Shown here one piece after another: positions 32,781 to 44,990 of a stretch of 64,000 bases of DNA. Positions within the stretch are counted from its first letter, which is position 1. Each line of letters begins with the position of its first letter. Origin of the DNA: Boesenbergia rotunda. Lineage: Eukaryota; Streptophyta; Magnoliopsida; Zingiberales; Zingiberaceae. The stretch lies in the NCBI GenBank assembly GCA_024364735.1, contig JAGFNQ010001631.1, positions 310,462-374,461 of the forward strand, written 5' to 3'. A program made the position numbers and the translations under genes. The notes beneath the pieces were generated by a model. The model worked only from the letters and a program-made list of their open reading frames with translations, made no database searches and was not told where the DNA came from.

Positions 32781-34246
32781 ATTTGGGTTATAAATATGTC
32801 TTTTTCTAAGGTTTTCACAAATAATGTTGAGTCAATTTGGCCTTGGTTAAATCCCTTAAAAATCAAGTAGGTTGATAGTCTTTCGTATCAGGCCCTAGGT
32901 GCTTGTTTAAACCCATAAAGGGCTTTCCTCAATTTGAACACATACTCGGGATTGTCTAAGTCCTCAAATCCTGGGGGTTGCCCTACCTACACTTCCTCTT
33001 TTATGAACCCATTAAGAAATGCAGACTTGGCATCCATTTGGTATATTTTAAAACCTCTATGGGTTGCAAAAGCTAGTAACATCCTAATTGATTCAAGTCT
33101 AGCAACGGGGGCATAAGTTTCATCATAATCCAATCCTTCGACTTGACTAAACCCTTTAGCTACTAAGCGGGCTTTGTTTCTCACAATCTCTCCTTGAACA
33201 TTTAGCTTGTTTCTAAATACCCACTTAGTGTCTATAACTGAATTACCTTCAGGTTTAGGAACTAAGTCCCAAACATGGTTTCTCTCAAATTAGGCTAGTT
33301 TTTCTTGCATTGCAATGATCCAATCTGGGTTAGGTAGGGCTTCTTCTATAGTCTTAGGTTCTATTTTTGAAATTAGGGCGATTTGACTAAGATTTCTGTA
33401 ACAAGACATTGTTTTGACCCCTAAGGTTGGATCACCCAAGATTTGGTCAGATGGATGATTCAGTCTAGGTTTCATAGGTCTCCTAGAACTAAGTTCAGCC
33501 TCAGGTCTGGCTGGTAGATTTGGTTCAGCGATCGATTCAACTACTTGGGTTGGTTCGACTATTGGTTCAGTTGATGCCTCAGTAGTTGGTTCATTTAATA
33601 GTTCAGTCAATGGTTCAATTAATGGATCCATATCTTCTTGATCAAGATTTGAATTATTTATGATTTGTTTGACAATAGGTTTTGTTTTAATTTCTTCATC
33701 AAATATTTGTGGGTTGACTTGACTTGTTTACCTTATTGACATGGATTACAGATGGTATTTTCAAAGTTTTTAATTTTAGGTATTCCTTTAACAAGTCCAA
33801 GTTGACTTAGTTTTGAAATTAACTTAGTATTGGTGTGGCCTAGTCTTCTATGCCATAAATTTGTTTCTTCTAGTTGAGTTAGAAAATATTTAGGTGTTAC
33901 GGGTAGATTTATTGTGTAAACACTATTCTTCCTACAACCCTTAAGTGTAGCTTCTGAGTCTTGTAGATTCCTAATCAGGTAGTCAGAATTGGTGAAGGTA
34001 ACTACATAAACAGTATCACACAGTTGGCTAATACTAAGTAAATTAAATTTAAAGTTTTCAACTAATAACACCTTTTTGATAATAAAATCAGAGTTTAGTT
34101 CAATATTACCTGACCCAATTACTTTAAGTGTGGGATTGTTGCCAAATGCCACTAAGCCTAGGTTTTTGAACTTGATTTTGGTGAACTTCAATTTATCCCC
34201 AGTCATGTGTCTGAAGCATGCACTATCCAACATCCACTAGTCCAAA
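32781..34246 (-). pseudogene. pol: pol of element E: protease, zinc domain, partial RT; integrase core deleted
   Basis: Protease appears as LDSACFRHMTGD near 34210 (DSG changed to DSA). The pre-integrase zinc residues follow (LWHRRLGH ... CNPCQ, to 33733). A TAA and GKQVKS come next and the sequence jumps straight to the linker (YLMKKLK, Glu/Pro-rich), so about 0.7 kb holding the integrase D,D,E core is gone compared with element A. RT then runs from about 33300 to 32781 (NKARLVAKGFSQVEGLDYDETYAPV, YQMDAKSAFLNGF), with stops near 33288 and in the PRA.YERL block, and is cut by F's LTR before YVDD. It is non-functional. Confidence 0.88.
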
Positions 34247-35097
34247 TCCTTATATTCCTACACATAAAGTATGTTTGATTTGGATCCATTTATGTAGAAG
34301 TAAGGATAGATTAATTGAATTTCACTGTCTAGTCTGTCTCACCCACATCTAGGGTTATCAAGCATGTTGACCTTATGGGTTTTTGTGAGACAGGTTTTCA
34401 GTATAGGTTACAAAATTAAGTTTGAATTAATTTTGAAATTGAATTTGAAAATATTAGGTGAAATTTTAATTTTGAAAAAAAAAATATTAAGTATAGAATT
34501 GATTTTAAAATTGTTAAGTGTATAATTAATTTTGAAAAAATGATAAGTGTAGAATTAATTTTGAAAATGTTAAGTGTAGAATTAATTTTGTTGGTTTAAG
34601 TTGGACTAAATTATTGAGTCCTAAACATCTCACTCAATTTTAAGTGACAAAATAAGTTTCCTTATCTGTTTTGTGAGATGTATTATTTTTATTTATTTTT
34701 CGTTATCTTTGATTTAACGTTAAATCTATGATTTAATTAAAAATTGTGTTAGATTTGAGTTTATCAAATAGTAATTTAAAAGTGAGTTTCGATAATCGGC
34801 TTCCAGGTCTTGGCGAGGCACAGAGACCTTCTTTGGCTGTAGCCTTATTGGATCAACAACTCTTTCCTAGATAAAGCCTTTTAAAGAAAAATCATTTTCA
34901 AATTACTTCTTGAGAAACTCTGGTCTAACTAGCTTAGGATTTGGAGAGGTAGCTTCGGCTAGTTCCACCGGACTGAACAAACCAAATAGGGTACGCCTTA
35001 CCCTACCTGACTCCTTAGACAAGCTTCCCTAACATACTATCATCTCACCTCCTCCTAATACTATGTCGTTCAAGTTTCAAGTAAGTCTTGTCCTTAA
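34247..35097 (-). other. Gag-pol spacer of element E (conserved with H)
   Basis: It is non-coding. It holds stem-loop copy 4 (34624-34681), TTAAGTGTAGAATTAATT-like tandem units (about 34480-34590) and the AGGGTA-aggcg-TACCCT hairpin (about 34990-35010 on the minus strand), the last shared base for base with H. Confidence 0.7.
34625..34681 (-). other. Conserved stem-loop, copy 4 (after gag of E)
   Basis: ACATCTCAC / GTGAGATGT, 9 bp perfect, with a 39-nt loop. On the minus strand an inner pairing ATAAG/CTTAT extended by CAAAA/TTTTG (with a 3-nt bulge) mirrors the inner hairpin of copy 2. Confidence 0.65.
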
Positions 35098-36023
35098 TGT
35101 TAGGATCGGGTGCCAAGCTAAAGGGGGGCTAATAGCTTCTTTCGATTTTCTCTACAAGAATTGTTAGCTAAACACAAACAAAAACAATAAAAATGATAAG
35201 AACAATGCTAACACCTTTGTTTACTTGGTATCCACCTCAAAGAGGTGACTAATCCAAGGATCCACACGCACACACAAGCTCCACTATGAAAACCTCTTTC
35301 AAGGTGGAGAAAACCTTCACAAGGTTGCCCTCTTCATCTTTACAAGATGGAAATAAGAATGAGAGGAAGAGTAGGAGATTTTGAGCACCAACAACACAAT
35401 GTTACCCTCAAGAACCGTAACCTTGACCTGCTCAAAAGTTCTCCTTTAAATAGAGTAAAGAACAACTCCTAAAGCTGTCCAGCCCGATACCAGTCGACTG
35501 CCCCCAGGGCAGTTGACTGATCCCACCGAAGTTGCTAGCCAACGACTAGTTTTTCGGGTTTACCAGTCGACTGGTCCTGGACCAGTCGACTGATGTTGCT
35601 GTGAGTTCAAATCCTCTGCTGACAGTCGACTGATTTATTCCTAGTCGACTGCCCAGCTTACAAAAGTACTCTTCCTCACTCCGAAGACCCTCCTTCACGT
35701 ATGCATTCAAGTATACTCCCTTGGCTTGCCCCTTGAAGTCCTCTTCCACCGGCAATCGTCCCTCGGATGCACACGCAAACCCTTGGCTTGCCTCCATGCC
35801 ACCCTTCACGTGTGCCCTTTGAAGTCCACTTCCCTGCTTGCCCTTGGAGTCCTCTTCCCTCGGCTCTCGTCCCTCGGATGTGCCCTCCATGTGTGACTCA
35901 CCAAGTCCTGCAAGACTCATTTACACATATCAAAATAATATAACACCCTAACCTTAACCATATTGACACACACACATCAAAACCATGATCTTCCCGATTA
36001 CACTTGGGCCGATTGCCCCAACA
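35098..36023 (-). repeat. Solo LTR D (926 bp), CAGTCGACTG family
   Basis: On the minus strand it runs from TGTTGGGGCAATCGGCCC to ...GATCCTAACA. Flanks are CTTAA (35093-35097) and TTTAA (36024-36028), a TSD with one mismatch. Gag-to-spacer continuity of element E resumes across it. Three dyad pairs lie at about 35489-35522, 35562-35595 and 35622-35655. Confidence 0.85.
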
Positions 36024-37767
36024 TTTAATAACCATTCCTAAGTCTAAGCAGAGTAATATTGTGAAAAAAAATTAACAAGCATCAAGCAGGAAAATAATTA
36101 TCTAAGTATAAAAATAATTTTTATATTGGCTCCCTCTGGATTGAAGCCTCGATATAGGTTAGGCAAGATGTGAATCTTGTCCTTGGGGATCCAATATTGG
36201 TTTGGTCCAGTTTGTTTGTTCCAACTCAGCTTAGGGAACCATGATTGAACTCGGGTTCTAGTTTGGTTCAATATAGAATAATAAGATTGTTGTCGCGAGT
36301 TGGTTCAATAGCTCAGTCCGGATCAATTTAGAACTGACTTCTGTTTTCCAAGAATCATGTCAAGATTCTTGGAACCCGAAGTGAATCGTTCTAATGCGAC
36401 TCTGAGTTCCTTGACTTGAGTTTTCAAGGAGGAATTCACTTCCTCAAGCTTTTGAACTTGAGTCGAGGTTCCTTCTTAAACTGACTCGGTCGAGGAACTC
36501 GAGTTGACTTCCTCTTTCAGGAGTTTGACTTCCTGTCGGAGGGTTTCAACCCAGATGTTGGCTTTCGCCAACTTGCGTGACAAATATGAAATAAGATCAT
36601 AAAGCTCTGATTCAGAATAGCCTCTTATCGTAATCCGTCCGTCCTCCGAGATCGAGAGCATTGCGGTGCCGATGTCTTCGTCAGGTTCTGATTCTGTTTC
36701 GGAGTCGATGTCTTTCGAGGCAGTCAACGCAAGGAGATTGGAGTGCGGAGCCTCTTCTTCTTCTTCTGAGGATGATTCGTCCCATGTGGCTTGCAATGCC
36801 TTCATCCTCTAACCTTTCTTGTTTTCCTTCAGGTTAGGGCACTCCGACCTGAAGTGACCCTTCTTGTTGCACTCGTAACAAGTTACGTTACTTTTAGTCT
36901 TCTAGCTTGTTGAGGGTTCAGCTGGATCATCCTTCTTCTGAGTCGTCTTCTTTTTCTCGTTTGATTCTTCAGCGCCTTGTAGCAATTACGAGCCATCCAG
37001 ACTAGTTTTGGATGATCTACTTCATCGTCATCAGACTCCGAATCTGAGTCGGACTCGGGTATTGATTGTTGCTTCTTCTTTTGTGATTTTCTCGGAGTTT
37101 TCCCTGTAACAAAAGCTATACTTTTCTCGACCATTACAATATTAGTTTGCTCATGTAATTCTAACTCCGAAAACAATTCATCGAGCTTAATTTCAGAGAG
37201 GTTTCTAGAAACCTTGTAAGCATCAACCATAGATTCCCATAGTGAGTTCCTTGTGAACGAGTTTAGAGTGTACCTTATTAGGTCACGGTTTTCCACCTTA
37301 TGACCTATTGTATGTAGCCCATTCATCAGCTCTTGGATCCTTGCATGGAGCTGTGCAACAGTTTCTCCATCGTGCATCTTTATAGTGTAGAGTTTGTTGA
37401 GTAGCAGATCTCTTTTACTAATCCGCGTATCTGACGTACCGTCGTACAGTTCAATCAATTTGTTCCAAAACTCCTTTGCGCTGCTGAAGGGTCCGACACG
37501 GTTGAGTTCTTCTTTGGTTAATCCACATTGTAGTATTTATGTGGCCTTTGCATATGCTTCAATTTTCTTCTTGAGTGGTTCGTCCCACTCTGTCTATCCT
37601 TGCACCTCTCCTTGTGCATTCTTGGGGATCTTCAATCTGAACTGGATGATTATCCACATGTCCACCTGAGTTTTCAGGTGGACCTCCCTCCTACTCTTCG
37701 AGTAGAAGAAGTCTTCTCCTGAGAAGAGTGGTGGTCTGGCGGTGCTGTAGCCTTCTTGCATGGCCAT
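36024..37767 (-). pseudogene. gag: gag of element E
   Basis: ATG is at 37765-37767 (MAMQEGYSTARPPLF). Stops occur near 37597 and 37543. The capsid domain is clear from 37500 (LQCGLTKEELNRVGPF, VENRDLIRYTLNSF, SMVDAYKVSRNLS). A frameshift near 36890 precedes the CCHC knuckle (CYECNKKGHFRSEC, about 36840-36885). Then come the acidic block, the heptad region (36476-36800) with a TAA near 36478, GSKNLDMIL and a WFPK end near 36235. The coding remnant fades near 36120. Confidence 0.87.
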
Positions 37768-37967
37768 TGATTTTAATCTGAAAATTTACACAAAAAACTT
37801 TGTTCCAAGACTAAGTCTTGGATTAGTAGTGCGATAGCAAAAATAATAAAAAAATATCGAGTGGTGTTGCACCAACCTCGATGAACGAAAAAAGTTACGA
37901 ACGAAAAAAAAAATATTTTAAATGAAAATCCAAAAATTGCTCAATCGGTGGTTGCACTAGATTTGAG

Positions 37968-37987
37968 CCACCCGCTCTGACACCACC
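37968..37987 (-). other. Primer-binding site of element E
   Basis: On the minus strand ggTGGTGTCAGAGCGGGTG abuts the LTR end. It is the initiator-Met type with one change from the usual TGGTATCAGAGC. Confidence 0.75.
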
Positions 37988-39236
37988 TGTGAGATCGTTT
38001 AGAATCGATAGAGGGGGTGAATATCGATAAAATTTTTCGGATGTAAAAAGAGTATCACGCAGTGGAAATTTAAAACAATGCTAACACACTTTTCTTTTAC
38101 TTACTTCGGAGTCTAAATCGGCTCCTACTCCAAGGCCCACAGTCCTTGATCATTTACGTTGGGCAATTCTATATTTCGAAAAAAGGGTTACAAAATTGAA
38201 GCATGAATACAGAATTAAATTTGAGCAATTAAATTAAACAAATACCGACGACCGGAAAAGGACTCGAAGATCGGAGCAGCGAGTCATCGTTGGCGCTTGA
38301 AACTTGAGCACGGAGAAGTTAGAACTGAGCGCTTGAGTATTTGCGTTGAAAGAATTGTTCTCTCAAAGCAAGGGGGTGAACCCCTTTATATACAGCCGTC
38401 CGGAGCGCCTGTGTTGAGTAGGGTGCTTGACACGTGTGCCTTTCTACGCGAATCCTCATCCGTAGACTTAGCCAACGGTTATCCCTTCATCTAGGGTGCC
38501 TGGGACGACTGGGACGCCTGTATGCTTACAGGCACCTCCCTTGCTGACGTGGAGGCTCAACTTCACAGACTGCTGGAAAACACCCTTCTAGGGCGCCTAT
38601 ATCCATACAGGCACCTGTATGCTCAGGCGCCTGAGCCCTCTCAGGCGCCTGGGATGCAGTGAACTCCATCTTTTGTTTCTGCAACCAGGGTTTGATCCAA
38701 AACACAAATAATAGATAAGTTAAGTACAGTTAACAGCCAGCGTTGTCTTGGTTCTGACCCAAATGGAACCCTAGGTCGAACTGACGTCTAATGTTCCCTC
38801 TTCAGGGAATGCATCCTCGCCTACTCCTCTCAGGAGAATTTACCTTTTGCCAACTTGCTCCTCCGGTTGGACTTTTGCCCGATCTTCCGGATCAGGACTT
38901 TGTTCCTAGTCCACGACCAGAATTTATTGCCCAACCCTTGGTTAGGTCTTCGGTGTCTAGCCCTCGGCCAGGACTTATTGCCCAATTCCTCGAATTAGGA
39001 CTTCATGCCCAGTCCACGACCATGACTTATTGTCCAACCCTCGGTCAGGTCTTCGATGCCCAGCCCTCGGTCAGGACTTATTGCCCAATTCCACGAACCA
39101 GGACTTCGTGCCTTGCTTACCTAGGACTTTTCCTGCACACTTTAATAGATTCATTATATGACAATATAACCTTAACTTATGAATCCTTTGCCATTATCAA
39201 AACTCAGGTTCGATCTTGGTGCTTCCGTCTCCAACA
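37988..39236 (-). repeat. 5' LTR of element E (1249 bp, C-type)
   Basis: On the minus strand it runs from TGTTGGAGACGGAAGC to ACGATCTCACA. It holds GGCGCCTG dyads (about 38400-38655), the 'CCAGGACTTATTGCCCA' array (about 38870-39115), and a minus-strand TATA box (gtatataaagg, near 38388). It lies inside LTR K2. Confidence 0.9.
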
Positions 39237-41911
39237 CTTCTATCGTATGACCCTCCCCTCTTGGACGTTATGTGGATGACGATCTACCAAGACCCGGAGT
39301 CACCAAGGCCACCAATTAATCCTCCTTCTTCCTTCTCTTCAATGCACCGGCCTTCACCACCACTTTTCTTGTTGTCGCCGGTGCCTATCCCTGCTCCAAG
39401 GGATCGCCGGCTCCAAGGTGGTGGAAGGAAGATGAAGAAGACAATGAAGAAGAGGAAAACCTATCCTCTTCTTCCTCTGAACCCGCGCCAGCCTCTTCTT
39501 CCTTCCCTGCTATCACCGTCGGCCAACCAAGAAGAAGAAGAAAATTCTTCCTTACCGTCGGCGTTCTTCGCCTTGGATCCCAACTGCGCATGCCTCAGTG
39601 GAGAGTCGAGGATGAGAAGACAAGAGAAGTTGAAGAAGAACTTCTCCTCCTCCTTCCCTACCTAGCTTCTACCTCCTCCACTTTTCCAACGCCGAAACCT
39701 CCAAGGAGATAGAACTCTCTCCACCCGACGTCGGCCACCCTCCCTCTTCGCCTGTTGCCGTGCACCACAAAGGAGGATGTTGCCGTGCGCCACAAAGGAG
39801 GAAGTGACTCCTCCTTGTCTAGTGTCGTCCACAACCATGAGAGGCAGAAAATAGGAGGAGAAGAAGAAAACCTAAGGCTTCTCCTTCTTTCCCACGCCAT
39901 GACCTAGGAGAGAGAGAAGAGTGAGAGAGGGAGAGAGAAGAGGCTAGTATTCTATTGGATCAATTGGATTAATTCTCCTTGGTATCATGACTCCATGGGG
40001 TATATATAGGGCTACAATTTGGACCATAAGGAGGAGTTGGGTCTCGACCTGCTAATGGATCCAAACATGATCCATTAATGAGGAGTCATTCCACTAAAGG
40101 TCCTTCGTTGAATCACCTCACCAATCCCCATATTCACATATGGGGTCCACCTATTATGAGTATAATTTCTCTCCGTGTTTAAGATATCGAATACCCGTTG
40201 ATTAATTTAAATTACAGACAATTTTAATTAATCAACATTTAACTCCTTGACTAGTACTACTCAACCTTATCATCATGTTGGACCAAGTCCACTTGCAAGA
40301 TTTAACATGATGAACCTTATGAGCTCATCAAGGGGGCATCATCATCTCAACCCACCAGGACACGGATTCCGTCTATAATTAACGACACACCATGTAAATA
40401 ATATTATTTTCCAACTTACCGGGCATATCGATTTAGCAGAATAAATCTCGCCTATTAGTAAATCAAAGAAATAACTACTAAGTACATGTGCTCATTATTA
40501 TATCGGGATTCAGAGCATGTACTTCCATAATAATACCGAGGTTTGATTCAATTATAAAGTTAGTACAAATTAGATCACCTCTATGTTGGTCCTGCTCAAT
40601 GCACATAAAGTGCACTAGTATAATTCTATGGTCAAGATAAATCATACCTAATTACACTACAACCAGCCCGATGGTCTGTCCAACTCCATCTCGATTATGA
40701 GCCTCTACTTATACTCTGTAAAGGACTGATAACATGATCTTCTTGTGTGTCACTACACACCATTGTTGAGGCAATCTGTGATCCAGAGTGACCAAGTATT
40801 TTGATGTTTGGGCAAAGGGTTTAAGTTAGGTTTACCCTTGTTATCTTATATGTGTGTGTTGAGTGTGCAGGTTGTACAGGTTACACATATGGACTTGGCT
40901 GGACGGCATCGGTACGGTGAAGGGTGGCATGGATACAAGCTGGAGGCTTGTGTACACCCGAGGGACCTTGGAGAGCAGGGACGATGAGCTGATGGTCGTG
41001 GACTTTGAGGCATGCATGAAGGATGGCATGGAGGCAAGCTGGAGGCTTGCGTGCATCCGAGGGACAGGAGTCGAAGATGAAAAGGGCGCGAAGGCAATAG
41101 TCGAGGCTGCGGATGAGGAGTCAGTCGAGTCGTGTGGGTGCGAGTGTTGTGTGATTGTACTCGGGAAACCTAGGGTTTGAGTGCGAAGTGAAATGTACTC
41201 AGGAAGGGTAACCTTAGGTGGGTGAGTAGACCAGTCGACTGGCCTGGGGGAAGTCGACTGATGGAACTCACAGAAAGGGATCTGGCTAGGGACCAGTCGA
41301 CTGCTCTGGTAGGTGGCTGGTGAGTTGGCTGAGAATTCTAACGTTGGGGTGCAACGGTCGAATTTCAGTGGCACCAGTCGACTGCCGTGGGAGCAGTCAA
41401 CTGGTGGCGAGGGTTTCAGCCCGAGTCCTATTTAAAGCGGACTTCGTGGTGGTTGAGAGATTTGACGAAACTCGCTTGGGTAAAGTGAGTTAGTAGTCTT
41501 TTGTGCTCAGAGGCTTGCTTGGTGTTGTGGCGAGGTTTCTCCACCCACAAGGAGCGACGAACATTAGCCGGAGGTTATCTGGGGATTGATCCACCGATGA
41601 ATTCTTGGATTAGTCACCCGTCCTGGGTGGATACCAAGTAAATCGGTTTGTTAGCATTGTCTATTATTGTTAGTTTTATTTTATTTGTATGTCCGCTGCG
41701 TTAACAATCTTGTAGAGAACAAAGTATTCGACAAATCGCTATTCACCCCCCTCTAGCAGACATCTTCAATCTATCAACCATGTTATCTACAATGTAAAGT
41801 ATCAGACATTTATGCATATACTAATATAAACATGCATTAGTGATTTTGTGATTCTCTTTCGAAATATAGATGCTTATACAAAAAACAAGACTTTTAGTAT
41901 ACATCCTAACA
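39237..41911 (-). repeat. LTR K2 (TGTTAGGATGTATACTAAAAG family), interrupted
   Basis: It is homologous, in inverse orientation, to K1 (58073-59902). On the minus strand it starts at 41911, is interrupted by solo LTR M1 (40764-41776), and is cut at 39237 by E's LTR. A TATA box (tatatata, 40001-40008) precedes a long C/T-rich leader. No internal coding region is attached, so it is either solo or the remnant of a full element. Confidence 0.75.
40764..41776 (+). repeat. Solo LTR M1 (1013 bp), TSD ACCAT
   Basis: It runs from TGTTGAGGCAATCTGTG to ...CAATCTATCA, with perfect TSD ACCAT (40759-40763 and 41777-41781). K2 homology resumes exactly after it. CAGTCGACTG dyads lie at about 41231-41260, 41296-41310 and 41374-41404. 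TATA-like tatttaaag is near 41429, and the typical cacccccctctag end motif near 41746. Confidence 0.93.
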
Positions 41912-44848
41912 TCAACATGTACTAAAGCTCAGCTATACTCGACTGGCATTTACACAATCAGAAATAAAAACAAAATACCACAACCACGCAGTTAAACAAT
42001 TTACATAATAAATGATATTCAAAATAAATAGATTTTGGTAAACAAAAATACAACAAATAAAAAGCCAGCGGAAGCAATTAAATACACGTCTAACGAAAAG
42101 TCAAATGTCATCCAAAATAATAACAAAACCAAAGCGACACCAATACGATAAAAATGACATGAAAATACGAAAATAGAAATAACATACTCAAGACTGGGGA
42201 CTAGCAGCTGGATCTTCTCCTGGCGGCACGAGACACAACTATTGACTACCTAAAACAAAAAGAAGAACGAGAGGTGGTACTCTACGGGTATAAGAACAGA
42301 TAAATGCATGGTATATAAAAGATAAAGCAAGCATAAAGAGAGCAAAGGGTATACAATCTCCGGAATAACGAACATAATCAAAATTACATCTATATAAATA
42401 AAACGTACCTGAAATCATGTAACAATTAAAGGCAATATCAGTAATCCCCCTAACATCTCCATAAACAGCTAATACTGTCGAACATACCCAGATCATATAA
42501 AATGCAAATCGTAATCGTATATACATGTCAATCATATGCAACAATCATAGCTCAAACAAGTACAGCAAACATAAGCAAATGCACAATGCACAATATGCAT
42601 ATGATATCATTACCTGCACTGTAAACACACCAACCACCGCTATATTGGGTTGGTTGAGTGGATATGATATAAGCGCCAAAACCTGGGGCTATGCAAATAC
42701 ACTACAACAACTGTGAGCCTGATATGAAAAGCCAAAATACCTGTGGCTTAAAACCCTAAAATACCTGTAGGGACTCCAAATACCTAGGGAGTATCAACTG
42801 TTTGCACACAACTCTGACTAAGTGTGGCACAATAGGAAAATATATCCGACGACACGTCTCAACCACAAGGGAGCCAATGGTCGTCAGCCTAAAAATAATG
42901 CATGATGATATCACTAATATACACAACCTCGGTCAAATCAAAATCATGCATCAATACAATACGAAAACACAAATAACACCCAAGAAAATAAACATGCACT
43001 AATCTACTAGGTAGGATTTAACTAATGTCAACCAAACCCTAGATAGGTTAAATGATAGTTCTATAGTACACGCGTACAAGAGGTACTGTTAAGATCAAAA
43101 GCCAAGAGGTGAGACTGTATAACTGAACAATTTGAATTACTACTCAAAGGTCAAGCAAGAATAAGTATCAAGCAGGAAAACAAGGCAAATAGATTTAAGA
43201 TAAAGCAATCCTACTCAGAAAGTAAAATAGTCATGCATTTAAGGTATACAAGAATCAAGGGAGAAGTACCCGCCTTTATTGTAGAAGGTATCTAAATAAC
43301 CACATGATCAACTGTGTAAATCCAGAGTCAAAGTCCTGTAGTAGGGACAAGGTTAAGCTATTTATATAATCAATAATAAGCTAAACTGAATGCTAAACAA
43401 TATTAGGTTCGTTCTAACTATTTTATTCGTTAACTAACGATCGACCCCTAAATTAATCCCAAACCCAAACGAGGTTAACAACTAAACTAAACTCCTCCAA
43501 GAACCAAAACCCATCAACTAGATTCAATCACATCGGTTCCAAAAGGAAAAGCTCCTACAAGATTTCCATAACTTATGCATTGGTAAACCTAGCACATGAT
43601 GTTAACCTAACCACACACATTCATTATTAGATCTCCACACCATGGACCTCACAACAACTCAAAAACCAACCTATACTATACACCTCATGGAAAAGAAAAA
43701 GAGTCCGAAATCTAAACTCAAGATCACCTAATCAAAACATAACAACCCAATTTCCAATCACTCACCCAACCATGAACAATACCCACGACACCATCACAAC
43801 AAGAACACATAGTCTACCACAAAACTCAGAACAGGATTTAATTCACACGACAGAGCATCACCAAACACCAAAAGCTAGGCTAAACTCAACGAAACCGAAA
43901 ACATTCAAATAGTTATCTGAATCAGTTTACTTATCCTACACAACAATTCTTCAATTACAACCCTAACAACACAAATCTTATCTGAGAGGCAATCGCTTGA
44001 TGAACCTTTTTCTTCCAAGGCTTAAACTCACCTTCAACTCGCCGAAAAGGTCGATCTATGCTCGGGAGGAAAGAGACATGTGTGTGGGTTGGTCCAACTT
44101 CGTGTGGAGCAGAGAATCTCGCGAGGGGCTCGCGCGCGCGAGGATGGGAACCGCAAAGGCAACAGCGTAGAGGAGGAGTAGGGAGAGATCATCGGCGCAG
44201 CAATCCCCTGCCTAAACCCCCGATCAACCCTTGAGCAGGGCAAGGTCTCCTTCCCAAACACTCGTTCACGAACCCTTAAGGGTGGCGGCAGCCTAGATCA
44301 GATGAGAAGAGAATCAGCCGGATCGTCGGCTATCGACGACGAAGAAACCAGCTCGGTGTCGGGCATGCATGAAAGGAAGAGATCAGGGGAGACGAGGAGT
44401 AGTGATGGCTCAGTTGGGGGCAAACGGGCGTCGATCGACCGAGGAGTGGAGGCGGCCGCTGGCGTCAAGTGCGTTGGAGAGGAATCGACACCGGCGAAAA
44501 CGAGAGGAGGAAAGGGAAAGAGGTCGGCGTGGGTTAGGTTTAGGGCACGGGAGCAAATAAATAAAGAAGGAAAAGTTTTATTTATATATATATATTCTTA
44601 AAAAAATCTAAATTTTTCCTTAAATAATTCAAAAATCAACTCATCTTGCGTCCAGTTATCCCACAAATATTTCCAAAAATTATAGAAAATTATTCCAAAA
44701 TTTTCATATGATTATTCCCAATTTTTAACATTGTTTATGGTAATTATATATAAATTTATATATATAACTATATATATATTTATATACCTCTTTTATTTTT
44801 TATTATATATTTTTTATTATTATTATTATTAATTAACCGTGTTTTACA
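41912..44848 (-). repeat. Old Ty3/gypsy-like LTR or leader region, truncated
   Basis: No protein domain is seen. On the minus strand it could start at TGTAAAACACGG (44848). A TATA-like tatatataaata near 44580-44592 is followed by a GC-rich leader (44040-44560) and a strong donor-like ggtgagtt near 44030, then AT-rich DNA up to the K2 insertion. This layout resembles G-type LTRs, but I cannot pair it with a second LTR. TA-rich low complexity lies at 44735-44835. Confidence 0.4.
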
Positions 44849-44990
44849 ATACTTCATTTTCTACTACTTTACTCTTCTTTGTTTTATTTTACGCTATCGA
44901 AAAGAAAATTTTATGAATGATCGAGATTCACCCCCCCTCCCCCCCCCCCCTCTATTGGTACTTTATAATCCTTCAATTGGTATCAGCGCG
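44849..44990 (+). other. 5' LTR end and primer-binding site of element L
   Basis: The motif gattcacccccc with a long C run (44930-44952) matches copia LTR ends here. The LTR ends ...CCTTCA at 44975, followed by TTGGTATCAGCGCGAGG (PBS, initiator-Met type with one change). The upstream part of this LTR is lost; the 3' LTR start (61497) has no counterpart here. Confidence 0.6.

Larger units (their letters stand above)
32781..39236 (-). mobile_element. Ty1/copia element E, 3' end missing, relative of H
   Basis: On the minus strand: LTR 39236-37988, PBS, gag, spacer, protease plus pre-integrase, then RT truncated at 32781 by element F. The integrase core is deleted. It carries solo LTR D. Gag, spacer block and LTR type match element H on the opposite strand. 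Confidence 0.87.

Noticed and set aside
39216..39900. Frames on both strands near 39200-39900
   Set aside because: The region is the C/T-rich leader of LTR K2; its homologous leader in K1 gives different translations.
42239..42544. 101-codon hydrophobic minus-strand frame
   Set aside because: No homologue is recognised and the surroundings are AT-rich repeat; most likely chance.
44302..44601. 99-codon plus-strand frame in the GC-rich block
   Set aside because: The GC-rich leader is open in several frames; no domain, and the minus-strand promoter layout argues against it.
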